DNA of 64,000 nt, taken from assembly GCA_028285545.1 (NCBI GenBank), contig JANQPA010000101.1:62001-126000 (forward strand), in the 5' to 3' direction. The DNA comes from Saprospiraceae bacterium (GTDB lineage: Bacteria; Bacteroidota; Bacteroidia; Chitinophagales; Saprospiraceae). Position 1 is the stretch's first letter; each line of letters starts with the position of its first letter. Made by a program: the position numbers and the translations under genes. This document shows, piece by piece, positions 34,780-43,714 of this stretch. The notes below the pieces were generated by a model. That model saw only the letters and a list, made by a program, of their open reading frames with translations. It did no database searches and was not told the DNA's origin.

Positions 34780-35214
34780 TCATTCTTCTACACTCAACCA
34801 AGTCTGTGTGCGATAAATTCCCGTCCAGTGAATACCTCTTACTTTCAAGACTTTAGGATCCTCTTTAGATAGCCAGATTTTACATTTATAAGTATTTCCC
34901 GATTCCGGATCTAAAATTTTTCCGCCTTTTAACACCTCTCCATCTTTCTCCATATTTTCAATAATTTGCATGCCCAGGATTGGCTGATTTTTCTTTTTTC
35001 CTTTGCAGGCATCACATATAGAGTCTTCATCAGCACTTAAAAGACGGGTTATTTTACCATATACCTTGCCTTTTTCTACATAAATATCAACATAAGACTT
35101 GGCTTCCCCTGTTTCATCATCAACCGTTTTCCAGGTGCCAATTACCGTTCTCTGTGCATTCGATACCGTTGTCGAACAAATAAATATAATTAAAAAAAAC
35201 CAAATTGTTCTCAT
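34780..35214 (-). CDS. DUF2147 family secreted protein
   Basis: A 144-residue protein with a signal peptide (MRTIWFFLIIFICSTTVSNAQ). DUF2147 features are clear: VIGTWKTVDDETGEAKSYVDIY, VYGKITRLLSADEDSICDACKGKKKNQPILGM, and GKILDPESGNTYKCKIWL. The Cys pair CDAC may bind a metal or form a disulfide. The family is small, beta-rich, periplasmic and of unknown function. Confidence 0.88.
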   Translation of the reverse strand: MRTIWFFLIIFICSTTVSNAQRTVIGTWKTVDDETGEAKSYVDIYVEKGKVYGKITRLLSADEDSICDACKGKKKNQPILGMQIIENMEKDGEVLKGGKILDPESGNTYKCKIWLSKEDPKVLKVRGIHWTGIYRTQTWLSVEE

Positions 35215-35329
35215 CTTATAGTTAATAGTTGTTCGTTAATTGTTATTAGATTTTACTCTCTTTATTTCTTGCTTTTAGATAAGGATTCACTTCCCCCTTC
35301 CGACTTCTCCCTTCCCCCTTCTAAAATTC

Positions 35330-35650
35330 TTATTCATCCATTTCAGCAGGGTGCCAAAATAAACGCTTAAAGGCTACCACTTTATTGTCTTCGATCTCAA
35401 CTCCTTCCTGTTCCAATAATTCCTGCATCATGGTTGGAGTAGCGAAATGGACTCTTCCACTTAATTCTCCCTTTCTGTTAACTACCCTGTGAGCAGGAAT
35501 ATCATCAATCGAAAAGCTGTTATTTAGTGCCCAACCTACCATACGTGCTGAGCCTAGGGCCAGGTAATCAGCAATAGCTCCATAGGTGCTTACTCTTCCA
35601 AATGGAATACATCTGGTAACATCAAAAACTTGTTCGTAATAATTTGACAT
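35330..35650 (-). CDS. Alkyltransferase-like (MGMT-family) protein lacking the active Cys
   Basis: A 106-residue protein of the methylated-DNA-protein cysteine methyltransferase DNA-binding domain. FGRVSTYGAIADYLALGSARMVGWAL holds the recognition helix. In the active-site motif PCHR the Cys is replaced by Ala (IPAHRVVN, Ala53), so it cannot accept alkyl groups. Such alkyltransferase-like proteins bind O6-alkylguanine and hand it to nucleotide excision repair. uvrB is encoded in the same window, about 23 kb away. The family and the missing Cys are certain from sequence. The in vivo role is inferred. Confidence 0.9.
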   Translation of the reverse strand: MSNYYEQVFDVTRCIPFGRVSTYGAIADYLALGSARMVGWALNNSFSIDDIPAHRVVNRKGELSGRVHFATPTMMQELLEQEGVEIEDNKVVAFKRLFWHPAEMDE

Positions 35651-35888
35651 AGCCTTAGTCGATTATTTAAGATATAGTAATAATTGTCGAAGTCCTTGTT
35701 TTTAATTTAGCGCCTTCAATTTTGACACAGACCTGAACAGACTTTAAATGACTTTACACAGTTTTAGCATGTACTGAGTACAGCTAAATATTATAATTAA
35801 AACTTTTTAATTTGTTACTCCATTTACTAATGCTGCAAGAAATACTAAAATCACTCTACTTCTACTCTACTTCCATTTACTTCCTCCC

Positions 35889-35944
35889 AATACCCCAATA
35901 CCCCAATACCCTAATACCCTAATACCCTAATACCCTAATACCCT
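35889..35944. repeat. Tandem octamer repeat, 7 copies of AATACCC(C/T)
   Basis: Seven perfect head-to-tail 8-base units (two AATACCCC, five AATACCCT) end 55 bases before the preferred start of the TrpF-like gene. The gap 35651-35999 contains this repeat and otherwise AT-rich sequence without a gene. Confidence 0.9.
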
Positions 35945-35999
35945 AATTTCACAAATTCCCAAATTATTCTTTTTTTTGCATCCTGAAAACATAAACAAC

Positions 36000-36641
36000 A
36001 TGTTAAAGACAAAAGTTAAGGCTAGCTCTATTACCAACCTAACGGACGCACGTTATTTCGCTGCCTGGGAAGTAGCCTGGATGGGCTTCAATTTAGAGGC
36101 TGGAAGTGAAGATTACATTGAACCTAAAGACATGAAGGCCATCAAAGAATGGGTAGACGGAGTAAAAATTGTAGGAGAGTTCAATTTGCCGGATATTGAA
36201 TTGGTTTATTCTGCCATCGAGGTACTGGAAATTGAACAGGTCCAGGTAGGGCAATATTCAGATTATAATACGCTAAAAGCCATAAGTGAAAAGGTACCTG
36301 TGATCCAGGAAATTGTAATAGATTTAGACAGCCCCTTTTCGGCTCTTAGTCCCATTTTTGACCAAAATGCTGATTTGGTAGAATTATTTATTCTCAATTT
36401 TGAAAAAAACAGCATTGAGTGGCCCTACATTCAGGAACATTTTTTGAAGGATTTACAAACACTAATCCAAAATCACAAGGTCCTGCTCAGCCTTAATTTT
36501 AATCAAGAAAACGTTGAAGTCATTTTAGAACAATTAAATCCCCTTGGAATAAGTGTAAAAGGGGGTGAAGAAGAAAAGGTAGGCTATAAATCCTATGATG
36601 AATTGGACGAAATTTTTGAAAAATTAGAAATTCTGGTCTGA
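36000..36641 (+). CDS. TrpF-like (phosphoribosylanthranilate isomerase) pseudoenzyme
   Basis: A 213-residue protein from the ATG at 36000. The TTG at 35976 adds eight unlikely residues. The fold resembles TrpF: VKASSITNLTDARYFAAW matches VKICG(I/L)T...DA, and the C-terminal ISVKGGEEEKVGYKSYDEL matches the phosphate-binding turn. The catalytic Cys is Ser9 here, and the catalytic Asp position reads Asn133 (LFILNF), so isomerase activity is unlikely. No other tryptophan genes are near. It overlaps the converging MMPL transporter gene by 49 bases. A different, unknown role is more likely than Trp synthesis. Confidence 0.7.
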   Translation: MLKTKVKASSITNLTDARYFAAWEVAWMGFNLEAGSEDYIEPKDMKAIKEWVDGVKIVGEFNLPDIELVYSAIEVLEIEQVQVGQYSDYNTLKAISEKVPVIQEIVIDLDSPFSALSPIFDQNADLVELFILNFEKNSIEWPYIQEHFLKDLQTLIQNHKVLLSLNFNQENVEVILEQLNPLGISVKGGEEEKVGYKSYDELDEIFEKLEILV

Positions 36642-38899
36642 TTATAATTTGGTCTTTGGCGGGTTTTAAGCATATATCGAATGAATAGTGGAATCAATAA
36701 CAAATCACTAATCATCGCCCCCAAAAGGGTTACCCCAATTAAAATACCAACTACGAAACTGGCTGGGTTTTGAGAAAATAGCATGATCAGAAATCCAAAA
36801 AACAAGATTAGCGTGGTCAGAACAATAGCTTTGCCACTTTCCCGAAAGGTAATTTTTAAAGCCGCTTCCATATCCATTCCCTTATTAATGGCCAGCTTGT
36901 ATTTACTCAAAAAATGAATCGTGTCATCCACTGCAATCCCAAAAATAGCAGCAAAAACAATTGAAATTCCAGCCTCTAATTCAATATTTAAAAACCCAAG
37001 AAGTGCCCCTGCCATTAATAAGGGCAAAATATTGGGGATTAGTGAAATCAGCAACATTTTTATATTTCGGTATAAAAAGGCCATTAATAAACTTACTATG
37101 ACAATGGCTAGTCCAAGCCCTTCAACTAAATCTTCCCGTACATATTGAGCGTTTTTATCAATAATTAAGGCTGTCCCGGTTTGCTGAATTTTTATTACGC
37201 TGGTATCTAAATTAATTTCGGCCCATTCTTGAATTTTATCTACTCTATATTTAATGCTATCTGCTCCTATATCGAAAATGCGAGAAGTGATTCTTGCTTT
37301 ATCCTCAGCTTTGTTAACCAAAACATTTGATTGAGACATTGGCATTTGTTTGACCATACTTTTGAACCGATTGAATTGCCTTTCGGACGATGGTACCTGA
37401 TAAGCCTCCGGTCGATTTCCATTAAACATTTGGTTAATGGATTTATAAACTGCAGTAATAGAATTAATGCCTCGAACACCATCTATTTTTTGCATTTCCT
37501 TCTCGAGTTTGTCTATTTCAATGATTGTCTCATAATCATTGACTTTATAATCTCCCTGAGTAAAAATGGCCAGTTCAATCGGACGGAAACCAGTTAGGTT
37601 TTTTTCAAAAAATTCGAAATCATCGGTAATCTTTGCTTTCCTTGGTAAATTGCTTTTAATATTATAATTGGTTGTTACCCAGGAAATCCCCAAAAGGCAC
37701 AGCCCCAACACAAAAACTCCTCCTAAAGCGATCCTCCGAGGATGGGATAAAGTAAGTTGGTAGGTCCAAAGCATGCTCCGATCCCAAAAAGCATGCCCCC
37801 TCCCCAGTTTTATTAATTGGTCTAATCTAAATCCTGAGAGCATTACCAAAGTAAAGCCTATAACCGTTATATAGGCTATGATCACCCCTACAGCTGCATT
37901 AATGCCTAAATCTTGGATAGGGCCAATTCTACTTGTTAAAAGGGTGGCAAAGCCTATTGCTGTAGTTACCGAAGTAAGAAGGGTAGCCAGTCCAATTTCA
38001 CGAAGGGTAGTTAGAGCAGATTCTTTCTGGCTATTTCCCTTTTTTAGTTCATCTATATATTTTGTCATAATATGAATGACATCAGAGGTGCCAACCATAA
38101 TCATGATTATGGGATAAAGAGCGGACATGGCGTTCAATTGCCTGCCAAAAGCCCCCATATATCCCAAAAATATTAACATGCCAAGTGCAATCGATACTAG
38201 AGCAAGCAGGATACCCCAGGGTCTTCGGAAAATCAAAAACATAATAAGACTTACCAAAATAAAAGAAACGATAGCCGAAAAAATAATCTCTCTTTTTTGC
38301 AGATTAATTACTTCAACCTGAAAGTAAGGGCGTCCTAAATAGTGATATTCTTCAAAATTATACGTCGCAACTAATTCATTAAGTTCATCCAACAGCTCAT
38401 CTGCCTGCTCAAAGGTGATTCCACCAACAGTTTTAAGATATATGACAAGAGTTTCACCATTTTCCGAAATAAAATTATGAATGAAGCGTTGATCTTGAAA
38501 GAGCCTTCTTTTATCACTCTCGTAACGACTGGGATCGTCAATGTGAATTACGGGAATGGTGGTAATGGCGAAAGGTGTTTTAATTGGGTACCCAAGCTTG
38601 GTAAGAGACTGACTTTCTAATACATGCGGAAGCTGAGCAGATTTAAGAGTAAAATCATGTACTTTTTTGAGAAAATTCTGCTCGAACACCCCCTCTTCTC
38701 GACGTATGGCAATCAAAAAAAAGTTGTCATCTGATTCAAACTCCTCAACAAAGGCTTTAAAAAAATCGAGATCCTTATCTCCTTTCGGAAAAAACTGTTC
38801 AAAACTAAAGGAGAATTGTAATTGCAAAAGAAAGAAAATACTTACAATAGATAATACACCAAAAATCGATAAAGAAATTGCCCTTGGCCCTAGTTTCAT
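36593..38899 (-). CDS. RND/MMPL-family transporter
   Basis: A 768-residue membrane protein from the ATG at 38899 (a TTG at 38917 also opens the frame). It has two repeats of one helix, a large periplasmic domain and five helices. Conserved segments are VGTSDVIHIMTKYIDEL in the first half and GIAVDDTIHFLSKYKLAIN in the second, each carrying the proton-relay type Asp pair, plus SVTTAIGFATLL. It probably exports a lipid or hydrophobic molecule, as in HpnN-like or MmpL transporters. The substrate is unknown. No membrane-fusion or outer-membrane partner is adjacent. Confidence 0.88.
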   Translation of the reverse strand: MKLGPRAISLSIFGVLSIVSIFFLLQLQFSFSFEQFFPKGDKDLDFFKAFVEEFESDDNFFLIAIRREEGVFEQNFLKKVHDFTLKSAQLPHVLESQSLTKLGYPIKTPFAITTIPVIHIDDPSRYESDKRRLFQDQRFIHNFISENGETLVIYLKTVGGITFEQADELLDELNELVATYNFEEYHYLGRPYFQVEVINLQKREIIFSAIVSFILVSLIMFLIFRRPWGILLALVSIALGMLIFLGYMGAFGRQLNAMSALYPIIMIMVGTSDVIHIMTKYIDELKKGNSQKESALTTLREIGLATLLTSVTTAIGFATLLTSRIGPIQDLGINAAVGVIIAYITVIGFTLVMLSGFRLDQLIKLGRGHAFWDRSMLWTYQLTLSHPRRIALGGVFVLGLCLLGISWVTTNYNIKSNLPRKAKITDDFEFFEKNLTGFRPIELAIFTQGDYKVNDYETIIEIDKLEKEMQKIDGVRGINSITAVYKSINQMFNGNRPEAYQVPSSERQFNRFKSMVKQMPMSQSNVLVNKAEDKARITSRIFDIGADSIKYRVDKIQEWAEINLDTSVIKIQQTGTALIIDKNAQYVREDLVEGLGLAIVIVSLLMAFLYRNIKMLLISLIPNILPLLMAGALLGFLNIELEAGISIVFAAIFGIAVDDTIHFLSKYKLAINKGMDMEAALKITFRESGKAIVLTTLILFFGFLIMLFSQNPASFVVGILIGVTLLGAMISDLLLIPLFIRYMLKTRQRPNYNQTRISNFSKISSNSS

Positions 38900-39046
38900 A
38901 TTCCTGCTATGATTCAAAGAGGAATCTAAATATTTTCCTCTTCATTGTTTAATTCAATTTTTCCTGAAAACTTCGAACTATTGAACCCCGTGGCAGGCAA
39001 TATGTTTAAAAGCAATCATACTAAATGACAATCTGAATACAAGATT

Positions 39047-40135
39047 ATGGTTAAACTTATACCTTGGTGTGTTTATTTTTGTTTTTTGTCTGTTCTACTG
39101 AAAGGACAAGCCGTTGATTCCGATCCCAATTTAGTGCCCAATCCCAGCTTTGAACAATTTGCTGCCCCTCCATTAGGCTGGTTTTATAAAGGCGCTCATT
39201 TCACTCGGTTGGTCCGATATTGGTCTTCACCCACACTTGCCTCTCCGGATGCCTTTGGTCCCCGTATCGTTGTACCTACTCATTGGAAAGATCGAGGATT
39301 TGGCGATATGCCTCCTTTCCAGGGAAAGGCAATGGCAGGAATAACCGTCTATGGATGTACAGATGGAAAGCCTCATTGCAGAGAATATATTCAGGTTCCT
39401 TTGAGTACTCCCATGAAAAAAGGCGAAAGCTACCAGTTGTCATTCAAGGCTGCACACCTTCCCAAATCTCTGGCCATTGACAAATTGGGAATGGCTTTGA
39501 GTACACGAAAATATAATGAGCCGGATGACAAGCTATTAAATTTAGCAAATGCTTTAATTGCTTATGATTTATTAGAACTCCCTGACAATGAATGGCACAC
39601 CATTTCAGAAACTTTTGAAGCAGATCAAGCCTATACCCATTTAATTATTGGAAACTTTTTTCCGGATAGTTTAACCAACACCTATTCAAGTTGTGAAGAT
39701 TATTTAAAGTATGCCTATTACTATATTGATCAGGTAAAAGTAACGCCTCTTTCTGTTCCCATTAATCTGTTGGAAATTTATATTGAAGAAGGCCAAACCA
39801 TTCGCCTCAGCAATATTTATTTTGATACCGATAAATCTGCCTTACTTCCTGCCTCCACTGAACAGCTAAAACAACTGTTGGAGTTACTCCAAAAACATCC
39901 CAGTATGGAAATTCAAATTATTGGTCATACAGATGCAGTAGGGACTCCCAACTATAATCAAGACCTTTCCAAACGCAGAGCCACCGCCGTTAGTCAGTAT
40001 TTAATAGAAGAGGGAATTTCTACAAACCGGCTTAGTTCAGTAGGTTTTGGAAATACTCGACCCATCGCCAGTAATAAAACGGATGAAGGAAGGAAAAAAA
40101 ACAGAAGGGTTGAATTTAAAGTGATCAAAAAGTAA
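39047..40135 (+). CDS. OmpA family outer-membrane protein
   Basis: A 362-residue protein with a signal peptide (MVKLIPWCVYFCFLSVLLKGQ). The N-terminal two thirds has a NPSFEQF start and FQGKAMAGITVYG, a beta-sandwich resembling carbohydrate-binding jelly rolls. The C-terminal OmpA domain (about 255-362) reads NIYFDTDKSALLP, IIGHTDAVGTPNYNQDLSKRRA and GRKKNRRVEF, with the Asp and Arg that bind peptidoglycan. It likely tethers the outer membrane or a surface layer to the wall. It is divergent from the MMPL gene. Confidence 0.9.
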   Translation: MVKLIPWCVYFCFLSVLLKGQAVDSDPNLVPNPSFEQFAAPPLGWFYKGAHFTRLVRYWSSPTLASPDAFGPRIVVPTHWKDRGFGDMPPFQGKAMAGITVYGCTDGKPHCREYIQVPLSTPMKKGESYQLSFKAAHLPKSLAIDKLGMALSTRKYNEPDDKLLNLANALIAYDLLELPDNEWHTISETFEADQAYTHLIIGNFFPDSLTNTYSSCEDYLKYAYYYIDQVKVTPLSVPINLLEIYIEEGQTIRLSNIYFDTDKSALLPASTEQLKQLLELLQKHPSMEIQIIGHTDAVGTPNYNQDLSKRRATAVSQYLIEEGISTNRLSSVGFGNTRPIASNKTDEGRKKNRRVEFKVIKK

Positions 40136-40147
40136 ATAAATTAACCT

Positions 40148-40155
40148 TAATTTTG
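40148..40155 (+). promoter_or_regulatory. Bacteroidota -7 box before rnhB
   Basis: TAATTTTG followed by C, 18 bases before the rnhB ATG and 12 after the OmpA stop. No clear -33 TTTG. Confidence 0.45.
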
Positions 40156-40173
40156 CCTTTCTAAAGTAATTAG

Positions 40174-40758
40174 ATGTTAAAACCATTTTTCCTTACAAAT
40201 ACTATAGAGGCAGGATGTGATGAAGCAGGCAGAGGTTGTCTGGCCGGCCCTGTATATGCTGCCGCGGTTGTTTTACCAGCCAATTTCCCTCCTTTTAAAT
40301 ACATTAAAGATTCTAAACAACTTACCTTATCTCAACGCCAGGAGGCCCGCCAGTTTATTCAGGAACATGCCCTGGCCTGGGCAGTGGCTACAGCAAGCCC
40401 TGAAGAAATTGATCAAATCAATATTTTAAAGGCTTCTTTTTTAGCGATGCACCGAGCTATTGATCAATTAAGTGTTCAACCTGAGTTGCTTCTAATAGAT
40501 GGCAACCGGTTTAGCCCTTATTTAGGTATCTCTCATCAATGTATCGTTAAAGGAGACAGCAAATACCTGTCCATTGCAGCTGCCTCCATCCTGGCAAAAA
40601 CTTATCGGGATGAGTATATGTTGAGTATAGAGCCCGATTATCCTGACTACGGTTGGAAAACGAATAAGGGGTATCCAACAAAAGAGCATCGGGAGGCTGT
40701 TAAAAAATTGGGGCTAACTCCTCACCATAGAAAGACCTTTAAATCTTCGGTGAAATAG
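40174..40758 (+). CDS. rnhB: Ribonuclease HII
   Basis: A 194-residue protein. It starts with the signature GCDEAGRGCLAGPVYAAAV (catalytic Asp-Glu), then KYIKDSKQLT and LLIDGNRF with the catalytic Asp. YLSIAAASILAKTYRDEYM supplies the last Asp, and GYPTKEHREAV follows. It cuts RNA in RNA-DNA hybrids, including single ribonucleotides in DNA. Its end runs into a tandem repeat GTTCCTTG. Confidence 0.96.
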   Translation: MLKPFFLTNTIEAGCDEAGRGCLAGPVYAAAVVLPANFPPFKYIKDSKQLTLSQRQEARQFIQEHALAWAVATASPEEIDQINILKASFLAMHRAIDQLSVQPELLLIDGNRFSPYLGISHQCIVKGDSKYLSIAAASILAKTYRDEYMLSIEPDYPDYGWKTNKGYPTKEHREAVKKLGLTPHHRKTFKSSVK

Positions 40759-40980
40759 TTCCTTGGTTCCTTGGTTCCTTGGTTCCTTGGTTAAGAGATT
40801 GATTTATTGAAGGTGGTGGTGTTTATTTTAGCTTTTTTCTCACGCAGATCTCGTAGATTTCGCCAATATTTATCTGCGAGATCTGCGTGCTAAACAAGCT
40901 TCAAATAACAGACTTCCCTCAAATTTTCTATTACTATACACGGAACTCTGAACATTTATCTACCGAAGGTAGACGGAACA
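40758..40980. repeat. Composite repeat: octamer array, CACGCAGATCTCG hairpin, shared tail
   Basis: Four copies of GTTCCTTG (40758-40789), then an 18-bp imperfect stem (40841-40858 with 40872-40889, CACGCAGATCTCG...), then TTCAAATAACAGA and CACGGAAC and a TCTACC/GGTAGA hairpin (40959-40973). The tail words recur near 63240-63340. No gene is seen in this gap. Confidence 0.6.
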
Positions 40981-40984
40981 AAAA

Positions 40985-43456
40985 TCAATTCCTAATAATT
41001 TTCCTTGTTAAAACTTCACCGTTTCCTGAAGACAATACCATTAAATACATCCCCTGATGATATCCAGCCATAGAAATACGTTCCCGTATTTGCCTTCCTG
41101 AACCATCAAAAGAAACAGTCTTCAACCTTCTGCCATAAACATCAAAAACGCTAAGTTCCAAAGATTCCGGATCTTTTTCTAAATCTATAGAAATTGTGAC
41201 TTCATCTCCTACCACTGGGTTAGGGTAGACCCTAAAGTTTTGTTCTAGAACAAAATCATTTACAGAAGTCAGTACGTCCTGTATTCTGAGGTTGTCAATT
41301 GCCCAGCCCCAGCCATTAGAGAAAGGATCTGAAAACAAACGAAATCTTACAAATACTTCATCTCCAGGAGAAAAATTGCCATTCTCTGTCATATCAATGG
41401 TTCTACTAATGTAAAGGTCAGGGCGTCCATTTTGATCTCCCCTTAGGGCAGAAGCCCATAGAAATTCCGCGCCACTATCATAACCTGGTAAAAAAGGGAA
41501 CCACCTGGATTCACCCAATCGTTTACCTTCTACAATTACATAATCCCAAAATTCCTCATCGCCAAAAGAAGTACCTGCCTCGCCAATTTCTACGAGAACA
41601 ATCTCATCAAATTGAATCAATGGATCTTCTTCTCTAATAATGATGGGTATGGACAATTCATAAGTAAAATCCTGAAAGTTCCCCTGTCCAGATTCCGGAT
41701 ATGGATGGGTACTATGAATGGCATCGCTGGTAAAATTAGGATAACTTCTAATACTAAAGCCTTCACCCATAAAATCTACAGTAGCCTGATCAAAGTCATT
41801 TATATAGGAAACAACACTTTGCCGTATTGAAGAGATGGTTAAGGTCCAGAATCCATTATCAGGCGCTATAGCTTCATTTTTTGCCTTACTCTTGTCTATT
41901 ACTACAATCTGATATTCTACTGAGTCTTCCGAAGTCAAGGCACCATCCGGGAACACTAAAGTTGCTTTATATACGTCTGTAGTATCATCTTCAGAAAATC
42001 CTGTTTGTCTTTCCATTCCTACAGCTTCTTGTTCTATCCCATTAACTTTCCAAACGACAAAAGCCGTATCCACGCCTAGAAATTCATCCGTAATTTCTGC
42101 TTCTACAACAAACTCAGGATCCACATTATTAATTTCTCCTGGACTTTCATGAACAACCTCCGGCTTTAGAGTATCAATCCTATATTGGTATTGAAATAAG
42201 TTTTCAGGAGCCATACCAGGGTTGGTAAAGGTAATGTTGCGACTATTATTAGCAGTAAAATAATAACTGTAAACGACCTCTTCATTTGGAGCAGGTAAGG
42301 TAAATTCAAATAAACCTGTAGCCTCGTTAAGAACTAATGGGGCAGCAATATCCTCATTAGAAAAGGTATCTCTTGAATAATGAATCATTAAGGATGCCGA
42401 GTCCAATTCCGAGTCAGAAATGACCTGAACCAACAAAAGTTGCTCCTGTTCTAAATCCTCCGTTCCTGGTTCTTCATTATGAAGTAAATAAGTCATATCC
42501 CAGCCCATATCATAAAGCATTTCCACAGAGACTCCAGGGTCTTGTTCCACCTGCCCACGTCCTATAGAGGGAGTCATTAGTGCATCAGAAGTGTTGTTAA
42601 AAGTAAACTCATCTAAATGAGATATACTAGACCCAGGATCATATTCGCCAGGTGCATACAGCTTTAGACTTTGAGAGCTGCTAATCAGATTAAAGAACAG
42701 GTTTTGACTTTGAAGAACAGCTGCCATTTCGGAGGAATTATCCACTACATCTGAGACCTTTGTACTCGAACCATTAAACATAAAGTCGCTGTAAATAGTA
42801 TGACGGCCACCACTAAATAGTCCAATGGAACCAATATTATTATTGACACGGGTGAAGCTTACAAATCCAAGGCCATGAAATACCTCATGGAGCAATACCG
42901 AAACAAAGTCAAACCTATTGCCTACACCAGAAGGATTAAACCAATCATAATACCAATTCCTTTCACTGTTAACAGTAATATTAATATCTGGCTCATCCGG
43001 ATCATTCAATTCCCTCCTGCTGATCTTTTCAGCCAGTGCTACGGGATATACTTCCGATGGATTGGGTACATTTGAAAACCGGGAATAATAAGCAGATGGA
43101 CTTGCTCCAGCCAATGAATTACCTTCCAAAGAACGCCAATTGATGTTTATATTTATCGGCACTTCGCTTTGAAAAAAATCTCTCAAAATCTCCAATACAC
43201 CATCTTCAAATGCTGACCTGGCCAAAGGGGGAACATCATTATCATAGGTCACATTAAAAACCGTATTAAAGTTTTTAGGCCTCAATACCTTTCGGCGTGG
43301 TATAACATGAGGGTCAAACCCCTCTGAGGCAGGCAAATAATGTATCTCAGGCTTGAAGTCTAATCTTTTAAATTGTTTTTTGTTCTGGGCGATCAACTCA
43401 TTTCCAAAGGAAAGCAACAGTCCAAATATCAAAAGGTAAATGGAAATCTTTTTCAT
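40985..43456 (-). CDS. T9SS-sorted secreted protein with a metzincin-like motif
   Basis: An 823-residue protein with a signal peptide (ISIYLLIFGLLLSFGNELIAQ). The catalytic domain (about 40-330) contains LLHEVFHGLGFVSF, an HExxHxxGF pattern of metzincin-type zinc proteases. It is followed by beta-sandwich regions (about 340-720, with IEQEAV...). The C-terminal type A T9SS sorting domain (about 745-823) reads FRVYPNPVVGDEVTI, FDVYGRRLKTV and YLMVLSSGNGEVLTRKII. It is probably a surface or secreted peptidase. Activity is unproven, as the rest of the fold is not compared. It is encoded far from other T9SS core genes. Confidence 0.85.
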   Translation of the reverse strand: MKKISIYLLIFGLLLSFGNELIAQNKKQFKRLDFKPEIHYLPASEGFDPHVIPRRKVLRPKNFNTVFNVTYDNDVPPLARSAFEDGVLEILRDFFQSEVPINININWRSLEGNSLAGASPSAYYSRFSNVPNPSEVYPVALAEKISRRELNDPDEPDINITVNSERNWYYDWFNPSGVGNRFDFVSVLLHEVFHGLGFVSFTRVNNNIGSIGLFSGGRHTIYSDFMFNGSSTKVSDVVDNSSEMAAVLQSQNLFFNLISSSQSLKLYAPGEYDPGSSISHLDEFTFNNTSDALMTPSIGRGQVEQDPGVSVEMLYDMGWDMTYLLHNEEPGTEDLEQEQLLLVQVISDSELDSASLMIHYSRDTFSNEDIAAPLVLNEATGLFEFTLPAPNEEVVYSYYFTANNSRNITFTNPGMAPENLFQYQYRIDTLKPEVVHESPGEINNVDPEFVVEAEITDEFLGVDTAFVVWKVNGIEQEAVGMERQTGFSEDDTTDVYKATLVFPDGALTSEDSVEYQIVVIDKSKAKNEAIAPDNGFWTLTISSIRQSVVSYINDFDQATVDFMGEGFSIRSYPNFTSDAIHSTHPYPESGQGNFQDFTYELSIPIIIREEDPLIQFDEIVLVEIGEAGTSFGDEEFWDYVIVEGKRLGESRWFPFLPGYDSGAEFLWASALRGDQNGRPDLYISRTIDMTENGNFSPGDEVFVRFRLFSDPFSNGWGWAIDNLRIQDVLTSVNDFVLEQNFRVYPNPVVGDEVTISIDLEKDPESLELSVFDVYGRRLKTVSFDGSGRQIRERISMAGYHQGMYLMVLSSGNGEVLTRKIIRN

Positions 43457-43714
43457 ACCAATCTTTGTTTGAAGCTTATTTTATAGGCGAAATAAAAATA
43501 TATTAAATTATGGGGCAAACCTAAGTCTTATTCGGCTTTCATCAAATATCCTCAAAGCCTGCTACCCGACTTTTCGCCTATTAAACCTGCAGGTTTGTCA
43601 ATTGTTTGACGCAAAGAAGACAAAGCCTCCATGAAAGTCTTTCTCTATGGAAGCCATCAAAAGAAAAGAAACCAAGCACATTTTTGAAGCCACATATTTG
43701 CACCCAAAACCTAA

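Noticed and set aside
35889-35944. Possible CRISPR-like array
   Set aside because: Units are 8 bases with no spacers, and there are no cas genes. It is a simple tandem repeat.
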